This document shows positions 1 to 4,747 of a DNA stretch of 5,145 nt, piece by piece (the stretch's first letter is position 1; each line of letters starts with the position of its first letter). The DNA lies in assembly GCA_947565475.1 (NCBI GenBank), contig CANOGI010000165.1, positions 1 to 5,145 of the forward strand, read 5' to 3'. Source of the stretch: an uncultured Eubacteriaceae bacterium. Its GTDB lineage: Bacteria > Bacillota > Clostridia > Lachnospirales > CAG-274. Below the pieces are notes generated by a model. That model was not told the origin of the DNA. It saw only the letters and a list, made by a program, of their open reading frames with translations, and made no database searches. A program made the translations under genes and the position numbers.

Positions 1-236
1 ACTTTTTCTTCCTCATGATCTTTTATTTTGCCGTTGTCATAAATAAAATCAGTCTCATCAAATTTCTGTATAATTTTTCTGTAAATATCCTCAGAGTGAA
101 CGTTAATATACTCATAATTAGAGCTATATATAAAAATATACGCCCCAATCATTCCAAATAATAATAAAACAACAGCTAATATAGACATTATACTCAATAA
201 TTTAACTTTTAATTTTTTATATAAATTTGTATTCAT
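1..236 (-). CDS. N-terminal part of an unidentified membrane protein (truncated by window edge)
   Basis: This is a partial reading frame that runs off the left edge of the window; 78 full codons are visible. It opens with MNTNLYKKLKVKLLSI, a short lysine-rich cytoplasmic end. One long hydrophobic segment follows at about residues 14-38 (ILAVVLLLFGMIGAYIFIY). After it comes a polar, acidic stretch with YINVHSEDIYRKIIQKFDET that should lie outside the cell. This N-in, single-helix, extracytoplasmic layout is typical of sensor kinases, chemoreceptors, diguanylate cyclases and some secreted anchored proteins, but no diagnostic domain is inside the window, so I assign no function. The ATG at 236 is supported by AGGGGTGA four bases upstream and by a promoter about 40 bases upstream. 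It is separated from galE by a strong terminator, so it is an independent transcription unit. Confidence 0.8.
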   Translation of the reverse strand, partial: MNTNLYKKLKVKLLSIMSILAVVLLLFGMIGAYIFIYSSNYEYINVHSEDIYRKIIQKFDETDFIYDNGKIKDHEEEK

Positions 237-272
237 AACGTCACCCCTAAAAATAAAAATACTTCCTAATTT

Positions 273-301
273 ATTTTAACATTTATACGCATATAATTCA
301 A
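273..301 (-). promoter_or_regulatory. Sigma-A-type promoter of the membrane-protein gene
   Basis: Read on the minus strand, TTGAAT (296-301) is followed by a 17-base spacer and TAAAAT (273-278). The predicted start point is near 266, giving a leader of about 30 bases that carries the AGGGGTGA ribosome binding site. It sits just after the galE terminator, where a new promoter is expected. Both boxes and the spacing are identical to those of the galE promoter. Based on sequence match only. Confidence 0.65.
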
Positions 302-330
302 CAATAAATTAAGTTTTTTCACAACTATAA

Positions 331-364
331 ACAAAAAAACAGGAAATCTTAACAGATTTCCTGT
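331..364 (-). terminator. Intrinsic terminator of galE
   Basis: A perfect 11-bp inverted repeat, ACAGGAAATCT (339-349) and AGATTTCCTGT (354-364), is closed by a 4-base loop. On the minus strand the hairpin is followed directly by TTTTTTGT. It lies 68 bases after the galE stop codon and before the next promoter. The U-tract exists only on the minus-strand side, so it is directional. Confidence 0.88.
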
Positions 365-431
365 CTAAATCGTATTTTATTTTTTAAAATCCTCTAAATA
401 AATTTATGTTTATCTTATATATTATAAAATC

Positions 432-1445
432 TTATTGCTTTATATCTTTTTGTTTTTTTATTTCTTCCCACTTCAAGGCATCAATAATAGCGTCCTCAAT
501 AGTTCTTTTCGCTTCCCACTCAATAGTGTTCTTAGCCCTGCTAATGTTAGCGTAGGAACCACACACATCTCCGGGTCTTCTATCAGTATATACAATTTTA
601 ATCTTTTCTCCTGTCACATTTTGAAAAGCAAAAAGAAACTCTTTAACTGTCACACCGACTCCCGAACCAATATTGATTGGTAAAAAATTTTTATATAAAT
701 TATCGGCTCTTCTAAATGCTATATCAAAATTTTCAACTGAATTTAAAACAGCTAAAGCCAAATCCCATATATGAAAATAGTCTCTTATACATGTACCATC
801 TCTGGTTGTCCAATCATTTCCAGCAATTTTAAACTCACTTTCCTCACCGTTCCAAATTCTAAGTACTCTGCTCAGTAAATTGGAATATTTTTTTATATTC
901 AGTCCAGTTCTGCCTTTGGGGTCCGCCCCCACAGGATTAAAAAATCTCAAAACTATACAACACATATCATAAGCCACACAAAAATCTTTTAAAATCATTT
1001 CTGTCATATATTTTGTTCTGGCGAAAGGGCTCCTTGGATTTATCGGAGAACGTTCCGTAACCATAAAACCAGGGACATCGTCATAAATAGCCGCTGAAGA
1101 CGCGAAAATAATTTTTTTACAGCCCAAATCTTTTAAATTGTTGAAAAGCTCCATACTCTTCACAACATTAGCATGATAATACTCATAAGGTTTAACGACA
1201 GAATCCCACACCGTCGCCTTTTCCGCAAAGTGAATAACAATCTCAATATCAGGATTTTCCTCAAAAATTTTTGAAAGTACTTCCCTATCTCCAATATCCC
1301 CTTGATAAAAATTGTTTTCCGTAAGATAAGAAACGCTCTCAGGGCGGCAAATATCTAAAATATAAGGTTTATGTCCATTATCGCTTAAAGCGTAACAAAT
1401 CATACTGCCAAGATAACCTGAACCGCCTGTAATAAGAACTTTCAT
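432..1445 (-). CDS. galE: UDP-glucose 4-epimerase-like protein (GalE), catalytic Tyr replaced by Phe
   Basis: A 337-residue extended-SDR protein, of normal length for GalE, which interconverts UDP-glucose and UDP-galactose with tightly bound NAD in the cytoplasm. Visible motifs are the NAD-binding TGGSGYLG (6-13), Asp31 at the end of strand 2, GDI (49-51), HFA (72-74), the serine region FASSAAIY (114-121, Ser117 equivalent to the E. coli catalytic Ser124), FNPVGADP (169-176), RDYFHIWDLA (221-230) and RRPGD (289-293). The SDR YxxxK motif reads F141-ARTK: Lys145 is kept but the catalytic Tyr is Phe (codon TTC). Activity as a normal epimerase is therefore uncertain; the family assignment is firm. 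An upstream in-frame ATG at 1466 would add MNWKVRI, but GGAAGGTG lies 6 bases before the ATG at 1445 and the predicted transcript starts near 1474, so I chose 1445. It is monocistronic: own promoter and own terminator. Confidence 0.9.
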   Translation of the reverse strand: MKVLITGGSGYLGSMICYALSDNGHKPYILDICRPESVSYLTENNFYQGDIGDREVLSKIFEENPDIEIVIHFAEKATVWDSVVKPYEYYHANVVKSMELFNNLKDLGCKKIIFASSAAIYDDVPGFMVTERSPINPRSPFARTKYMTEMILKDFCVAYDMCCIVLRFFNPVGADPKGRTGLNIKKYSNLLSRVLRIWNGEESEFKIAGNDWTTRDGTCIRDYFHIWDLALAVLNSVENFDIAFRRADNLYKNFLPINIGSGVGVTVKEFLFAFQNVTGEKIKIVYTDRRPGDVCGSYANISRAKNTIEWEAKRTIEDAIIDALKWEEIKKQKDIKQ

Positions 1446-1481
1446 AATTCGCACCTTCCAATTCATAAAAAAGATACTTTA

Positions 1482-1510
1482 ATTTTAAGTCATATTAACA
1501 AAAAATTCAA
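1482..1510 (-). promoter_or_regulatory. Sigma-A-type promoter of galE
   Basis: On the minus strand TTGAAT (1505-1510), a 17-base spacer and TAAAAT (1482-1487). The predicted start near 1474 gives a leader of about 29 bases with the GGAAGGTG ribosome binding site. This supports the 1445 start codon over 1466, which would leave almost no leader. Confidence 0.65.
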
Positions 1511-1668
1511 GTTATTTTTATAAAAAATTTAAACTTTTCAACCACGCATATATTTTCATATAAGATTTGTCTAACAATAACAAAATATAAATCCTATTCT
1601 CTCTTTTTCCACGATATTTCAATAAGCAGCCTTTAAATACCTCAAAAAAATTATTTCTGCCCTTTAAT

Positions 1669-1716
1669 AAAAACTATACCGAACTTAATGTTTCCGCATT
1701 GCCGAATTATCATTAA
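1669..1716 (-). terminator. Possible weak terminator after the SDR gene
   Basis: Just after the SDR stop codon, TTAATG (1685-1690) and CATTAA (1711-1716) form inverted arms around an inner near-palindrome (1692-1706) broken by mismatches. On the minus strand a short T5 run (1669-1673) follows about ten bases later. The stem is AT-rich and interrupted, so this is a weak call. The rest of the 252-base gap up to galE shows only the galE promoter. Confidence 0.25.
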
Positions 1717-1718
1717 AG

Positions 1719-2456
1719 CTATATCCACGCACCGTCCAAAGCTATCACCTGTCCCGACAAATAACTTGAGTTATCGGAAGCCAGAAAATAGACAAGTTCG
1801 GCAACTTCCTCAGCACGTCCAAAACGTGTGAAAGGTATCTCATCAATAAGAATATTTCTTTCTTCCTCAGACAAAAAAGAGTTCATTTCTGTGTCAATAA
1901 CACCGCAGGCGACAGCGTTTACTTTAATATTACAAGGTCCAAGTTCCTTAGCGAGAGCTTTTGTAAAAGAATTTACCGCTCCTTTGGTTGAGGAATAAAT
2001 CACCTCGCAGGAAGCTCCCCTATCACCCCATACAGAAGAAATGTTTATAACAGACCCATTTTTTTTATTTATCATATAAGGTAAGACTAAGTGTGTACAA
2101 TTATATACACCTTTTAAATTAATATCAATAATATCATTCCACAAATTACACTTCATTTCATTAAAAAGACCAACATACGCTATTCCAGCGTTATTTATCA
2201 AAATATCAATACCACCAAAATACAAATTAACTTCTTCAATCATTTTTCGCACATCTTCGTATTTTGATACATCACATGTAAAAGATAAAATATTATCATT
2301 ATATTTTTTCAACTCATTTTCAAATTCTTTAAGCTTGTCCGATGAGTTACGGCAATTTATAATAACATTAAAATTACCCTCGGCAAATTTTCGAGCCGTG
2401 GCTTTACCTATCCCTCTTGAGGAACCCGTAATAAGAACCGTTTTTCTCTCAGACAT
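1719..2456 (-). CDS. Short-chain dehydrogenase/reductase, FabG/YmfI-like (candidate EF-P 5-aminopentanone reductase or 3-oxoacyl-ACP reductase)
   Basis: A complete 245-residue classical SDR reductase, usual length for FabG-type proteins. It shows the cofactor motif TGSSRGIG (10-17), with Arg14 and Arg36 suggesting NADPH, CDV (61-63), NNAG (88-91), Asn113, Ser141, and Tyr154/Lys158 in YSSTK; the Ser-Tyr spacing of 13 matches FabG. The stretch SVWGDRGASCEV (141-152) and VIDTEMN (186-192) resemble YmfI, the Bacillus enzyme that reduces the 5-aminopentanone group on elongation factor P; true fatty-acid FabG normally has SSVVG and PGFI there. I therefore favour the YmfI-like role, but sequence alone cannot separate the two, and no fatty-acid genes are adjacent. 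Its ATG follows the nfo TAA stop with no gap, and the ribosome binding site GAGGTGA lies inside the last nfo codons, so the two are co-transcribed and probably translationally coupled. Confidence 0.88.
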   Translation of the reverse strand: MSERKTVLITGSSRGIGKATARKFAEGNFNVIINCRNSSDKLKEFENELKKYNDNILSFTCDVSKYEDVRKMIEEVNLYFGGIDILINNAGIAYVGLFNEMKCNLWNDIIDINLKGVYNCTHLVLPYMINKKNGSVINISSVWGDRGASCEVIYSSTKGAVNSFTKALAKELGPCNIKVNAVACGVIDTEMNSFLSEEERNILIDEIPFTRFGRAEEVAELVYFLASDNSSYLSGQVIALDGAWI

Positions 2457-3323
2457 TTACTCACCTCGTAACATAGCTATTTCCTCTTTATATAAATTTG
2501 TATCTTTATCAAGCCACGGGGTCTCAAGAATTAAAATTTTTCCCTCAGCGTATTTTGAATGAACAATACTATATATAGCGTCAAATCCAATCATATCTTT
2601 TCCCTTCGGATTTGTCTCATTGGCGCCTATATTAGCGTGTCTGTCTTTTTTCGCGCCTCTTATATTTAAAGAACCGTTTATATGAAATACTTTTAATCTC
2701 TCAAGACCTATTATATCGTCAAAATCCCTCATAACACCGTCAAAATTATTTATTATATCATATCCGCTGTCATGAGTATGACAAGTATCGAAACATATAC
2801 CTATTTTTTCTTTGAACTCAACTTTTTGAATAATTTCAGCGAGTTCATCAAAAGAACGTCCAACTTCCGTACCTTTTCCAGCCATTGTCTCAAGACATAT
2901 AAAAGGTTTGGTATCTTTATCGATTACCATATTAAGACCATCCGCTATTCTCTGTATTCCGTATTCAGCTGTTTTGTCGGTATATGACCCCGGATGAAGC
3001 ACAATATAATTTGAGCCTATAGCTGTTGTTCTCTCAATTTCTGTTTTAAGAAAAGAAGTGGCCAGCTCAAAAATCTCATCTTTATACGAGGCAAGATTTA
3101 TAATATAAGGAGCGTGTACAACTATATCACTCAAATTGTGCTCCGCCATAAATTTATGTCCCTCGTCAATTTTAAGTTTTTCAATAGGAGAACGTTTTGT
3201 ATTTTGAGGGGCTCCTGTATAAATCATAAAAGTATCAGCGTTATAAGACGCCGCTTCTTTAGCGGCGGCGATAAGACCACCTGTCATAGACACATGAGAA
3301 CCTATTTTAAAATTATTTTTCAT
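2457..3323 (-). CDS. nfo: Endonuclease IV (AP endonuclease, Nfo family)
   Basis: A complete 288-residue protein of the TIM-barrel, three-zinc AP endonuclease family, which cuts the backbone 5' of abasic sites in base-excision repair. All nine expected zinc ligands can be placed: His70 (VVHAPY), His110 (VLHPGS), Glu145 (CLETMAGKG), Asp179 and His182 (FDTCHTH), His214 (VFHIN), Asp227 and His229 (KDRHANIG), and Glu267 (ILETPW). The N-terminal GSHVSMTGG (8-16) is also typical. One oddity: after the His214 ligand the family's usual NDSK reads NGSL (216-219). GAAAGGG seven bases upstream supports the start at 3323. The SDR gene follows directly after the stop. The intergenic block upstream carries the only promoter candidate I find for this pair. 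Confidence 0.95.
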   Translation of the reverse strand: MKNNFKIGSHVSMTGGLIAAAKEAASYNADTFMIYTGAPQNTKRSPIEKLKIDEGHKFMAEHNLSDIVVHAPYIINLASYKDEIFELATSFLKTEIERTTAIGSNYIVLHPGSYTDKTAEYGIQRIADGLNMVIDKDTKPFICLETMAGKGTEVGRSFDELAEIIQKVEFKEKIGICFDTCHTHDSGYDIINNFDGVMRDFDDIIGLERLKVFHINGSLNIRGAKKDRHANIGANETNPKGKDMIGFDAIYSIVHSKYAEGKILILETPWLDKDTNLYKEEIAMLRGE

Positions 3324-3469
3324 AAAATAACCCTTTCAAAAAATTTTTATCTATATCCTGCTAAAGAATTTTGTAATAGTCATTAAAACTATATAAATTT
3401 GACTTTATAAAAAACTGTACAACAAGCAAATATCAAGTAAAAAAATATACTATATAAAAATTTCTTAAC

Positions 3470-3483
3470 TTAACGTAAGTTCG
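3470..3483 (-). promoter_or_regulatory. Possible LexA/DinR-like box upstream of nfo
   Basis: On the minus strand the site reads CGAACTTACGTTAA. The Gram-positive LexA (DinR) box is CGAACRNRYGTTYC; ten of its thirteen defined positions match, with the 3' half site weakest. It would sit just after the predicted start of the nfo transcript, a sensible operator position for a repair gene. However, the same AACTnACGTT core recurs at the other end of the block, which argues that it may simply be a repeat end. Confidence 0.22.
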
Positions 3484-3500
3484 AGGAAAAATAACAGCAA

Positions 3501-3530
3501 AATGTAGTTTTGTTCAGAAATTTTTGTCAA
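3501..3530 (-). promoter_or_regulatory. Candidate promoter for nfo and the SDR gene
   Basis: On the minus strand a consensus TTGACA (3525-3530) is followed by an 18-base spacer and TACATT (3501-3506), a four-of-six match to TATAAT. The start point would be near 3494, leaving a leader of about 170 bases before nfo. I found no better promoter closer to nfo. It lies inside the repeat-like block, so that block may provide the promoter. Confidence 0.45.
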
Positions 3531-3627
3531 ACTTTTTTTAATAAGTGCCCAAAGAAGTGCGGGCAGCGTAAGCTGACTTTTGGCAGAGCCTCAAGGTTTT
3601 TATTCTTAAAGAGCATTTTTGGAGATT

Positions 3628-3658
3628 TGGAACCTTTTTGCTATAGAAAAAGGTTCCA
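3628..3658. other. Perfect 12-bp hairpin without a T-tract
   Basis: TGGAACCTTTTT (3628-3639) and AAAAAGGTTCCA (3647-3658) are perfect inverted arms around a 7-base loop GCTATAG. Neither strand has a run of T after the stem, so it is not a standard intrinsic terminator, although it could still stall or terminate transcription. It belongs to the repeat-like block. Confidence 0.7.
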
Positions 3659-3666
3659 TTAACTAT

Positions 3667-3736
3667 AAATTTCTGCCTAACTCACGTTAAATTATTTAAT
3701 AACTTTCTATCCACCAAAGACATTTTAAATTTCTGC
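3667..3736 (+). repeat. Short direct repeat TAAATTTCTGC
   Basis: The 11-mer TAAATTTCTGC occurs at 3666-3676 and again exactly 60 bases later at 3726-3736. A related AAATTTCT lies at 3458-3465, and its inverse CAGAAATTT at 3515-3523. In this AT-rich sequence a short match can arise by chance, but the cluster coincides with the edges of the repeat-like block. Confidence 0.35.
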
Positions 3737-3767
3737 TTGTAAATTAAAAAATAATTTATAGCAAAAT

Positions 3768-3820
3768 AAAAAATCTAACAGACATATTTTAATAAATTCT
3801 GATATATCAAGAGATTTTTT
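3768..3820 (-). terminator. Possible terminator after def
   Basis: AAAAAATCT (3768-3776) and AGATTTTTT (3812-3820) are perfect 9-base inverted arms 35 bases apart, with an inner palindrome TGATATATCA (3800-3809). On the minus strand it lies 40-90 bases after the def stop, and the final arm ends in a T-run. The stem has few G-C pairs and a long loop, so efficiency is doubtful; it would read similarly on both strands. Confidence 0.33.
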
Positions 3821-3859
3821 TATTGTTTTACACTAAAAATTTTACAAATTACTATAAAA

Positions 3860-4279
3860 CTAAATTAAAATCCCATCACAATGATCTATTTCATGTTGTA
3901 TAATCTGCGCTACCTCTCCAAAATATTTTTGCCGTTGTTTTTTAAAATTAACGTCTAAAAACTCAACCTCAATATTATGGTATCGGGTTGTTTTTCTTAT
4001 TCCCGATAAAGACAAACATCCCTCCTCAGTCTCATAAGTACCTGATTTTTTTATAATAATGGGATTTATCATTATCATATCCATAAAACCCGCATTAAAT
4101 ACAATTATACGTTTATTTACTCCAATCATATTCGCCGCCATGCCAACACACCGTTCCTTATTAGCTTTTAAGGTATCTAAAAGATCTTCAACAACATATT
4201 TGTCATTTTCCGTGGCGGGTTCTGACTTTTGGTTTAAAAAAAGAACATCTTTAATAATAGGCTTAATCAATAAACTCAT
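3860..4279 (-). CDS. def: Peptide deformylase-like protein with a divergent motif I
   Basis: A 139-residue protein, shorter than typical bacterial deformylases (about 150-190), which remove the formyl group from the N-terminal fMet of new proteins using a metal. Motif II is intact in EEGCLSL (85-91, metal ligand Cys88) and motif III in QHEIDH (128-133, ligands His129 and His133, catalytic Glu130). Motif I, usually GxGLAAxQxG, reads C44-VGMAANMIG: the conserved active-site Gln is Met51 and the first Gly is Cys. I recall the same GMAANMIG form in short clostridial relatives, so this looks like a subfamily trait rather than a new mutation. Start choice is open: AGAGG touches the ATG at 4279 with no spacer, whereas a TTG at 4270 lies 9 bases downstream of it and would begin MIKPIIKD. 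The gene begins four bases after the tautomerase stop and shares its transcript. Confidence 0.87.
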   Translation of the reverse strand: MSLLIKPIIKDVLFLNQKSEPATENDKYVVEDLLDTLKANKERCVGMAANMIGVNKRIIVFNAGFMDMIMINPIIIKKSGTYETEEGCLSLSGIRKTTRYHNIEVEFLDVNFKKQRQKYFGEVAQIIQHEIDHCDGILI

Positions 4280-4283
4280 CCTC

Positions 4284-4625
4284 TTAAAAGTTTTTCCCGT
4301 TATAACCCCAATCTTTTATCCCTTGATATGTTATATAAACACCATTTCCCGGAATATTGAGCTCTCTCTCAAAAATTCGGCATATTTCCCCTGTCATTTT
4401 ATCACATAAATCAGAAGAAGCGTTTCCAAGCATGCTAACGGCTACAAAAGCACCTTTCTCAAGTTTATTTCCTCCAAAATATAACTCATAATTATCTTGA
4501 ATACCAACCATAAGATAACTCTCTGTTTTATTTAATAATGAAATCGCTTTCCCCAACTCGGATTTAATTTTATCTTTTTTATCTTGAGATAAACTCAAAG
4601 TAAATTTTGAGTCAATAAATGGCAT
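4284..4625 (-). CDS. MIF-superfamily tautomerase (phenylpyruvate tautomerase-like)
   Basis: A complete 113-residue protein of the macrophage migration inhibitory factor family, small trimeric tautomerases whose catalytic base is the free N-terminal proline. It starts Met-Pro-Phe-Ile-Asp, so Met removal exposes Pro1; Lys32 of the mature chain (in NKTESYLMV) is at the expected MIF position. Other family marks are YFGGNK (49-54), FVAVSMLG (60-67), and the end VYITYQGIKDWGYNGKNF, aligning with the VYINY...VGWN of MIF; the MIF Asn97 position appears to be Thr. The physiological substrate in bacteria of this type is not known. The start at 4625 has a perfect AAGGAGG (4634-4640) eight bases upstream; an in-frame extension to 4709 would hide Pro1 and lacks such a site. 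It is the first gene of a two-gene unit with the deformylase. Confidence 0.9.
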   Translation of the reverse strand: MPFIDSKFTLSLSQDKKDKIKSELGKAISLLNKTESYLMVGIQDNYELYFGGNKLEKGAFVAVSMLGNASSDLCDKMTGEICRIFERELNIPGNGVYITYQGIKDWGYNGKNF

Positions 4626-4633
4626 AATTTTAT

Positions 4634-4640
4634 CCTCCTT
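4634..4640 (-). promoter_or_regulatory. Ribosome binding site that fixes the tautomerase start
   Basis: A full AAGGAGG eight bases before the ATG at 4625, the strongest ribosome binding site in the window. It decides the start in favour of the form with Pro at position 2, which is required for tautomerase chemistry. Confidence 0.9.
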
Positions 4641-4665
4641 AAAAAATATAATAATAAAAAAATAA

Positions 4666-4694
4666 ATTTTAAAAAATAAATGCGCGTGACACAA
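4666..4694 (-). promoter_or_regulatory. Sigma-A-type promoter of the tautomerase-deformylase pair
   Basis: On the minus strand TTGTGT (4689-4694), a 17-base spacer and TAAAAT (4666-4671). The start would be near 4659, giving a leader of about 34 bases. No good terminator is visible between the upstream dehydrogenase and this site, so read-through may also contribute. A GACACA direct repeat (4688-4693 and 4701-4706) overlaps the -35 box. Confidence 0.55.
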
Positions 4695-4747
4695 ACCTTC
4701 GACACACACATTTATTACTTATAAATATAATATAAAAACTTAAAATA

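Larger units (their letters stand above)
3465..3695. repeat. Candidate MITE-like or dispersed non-coding repeat with imperfect inverted ends
   Basis: The 19 bases at 3465-3483 match the reverse complement of 3677-3695 at 15 of 19 positions, centred on AACTTACGTT (minus strand, 3481-3472) and AACTCACGTT (plus strand, 3679-3688). Between them the composition shifts to about 50% GC at 3541-3600, where short hairpins occur: TGCCC/GGGCA (3546-3550/3561-3565) and CAGC-GTAA-GCTG (3564-3575). A 12-bp hairpin lies at 3628-3658. No transposase is encoded. The layout fits a small non-autonomous element or a dispersed intergenic repeat; a clear target-site duplication is not visible, and copy number cannot be judged from one window. 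Confidence 0.4.
3324..3859. other. 536-base gene-free region between def and nfo
   Basis: No reading frame here has a ribosome binding site or a recognisable protein. From high to low coordinate (transcription direction) it holds: a weak terminator-like inverted repeat after def (3768-3820); a short direct repeat (3667-3676 and 3727-3736); a block with imperfect inverted ends at about 3465-3695 that contains a 12-bp hairpin and a 60-base stretch at 3541-3600 which I count as 30 G or C, against 11 of 60 at 3421-3480; and a promoter candidate facing nfo (3501-3530). The 140 bases next to nfo (3324-3464) are very AT-rich and hold only the nfo ribosome binding site. Confidence 0.7.

Noticed and set aside
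435..683. Plus-strand open frames opposite galE, nfo, the SDR gene and def (also 2335-2562, 2772-2987, 3114-3386, 4059-4409)
   Set aside because: All lie antisense to strongly conserved genes, lack good ribosome binding sites and give low-complexity, family-less proteins.
1446..1466. Upstream start of GalE adding MNWKVRI
   Set aside because: The GGAAGGTG ribosome binding site lies inside it and is spaced for the ATG at 1445; the dinucleotide-binding strand should begin at MKVLITGG.
3324..3464. A second promoter close to nfo, based on TATAGT or TATAAA boxes
   Set aside because: TATA-like hexamers abound here by composition, but none has an acceptable -35 at 16-18 bases.
3529..3618. A 29-codon minus-strand frame, MLFKNKNLEALP..., across the GC-rich core of the repeat-like block
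   Set aside because: It has no ribosome binding site and coincides with hairpin-forming repeat sequence; such frames are usual by-products of non-coding repeats.
3628..3658. The perfect 12-bp hairpin as an intrinsic terminator
   Set aside because: No T-run follows on either strand, and it is more than 200 bases beyond the def stop.
3458..3736. A CRISPR array, suggested by the repeated AAATTTCTGC units
   Set aside because: The units are short, diverged, unevenly spaced and in both orientations, with no cas genes nearby.
4626..4709. In-frame 28-residue N-terminal extension of the tautomerase beginning MCVEGLCHAH
   Set aside because: It would bury the catalytic proline, overlaps the promoter, and lacks a ribosome binding site, whereas AAGGAGG sits correctly before the ATG at 4625.
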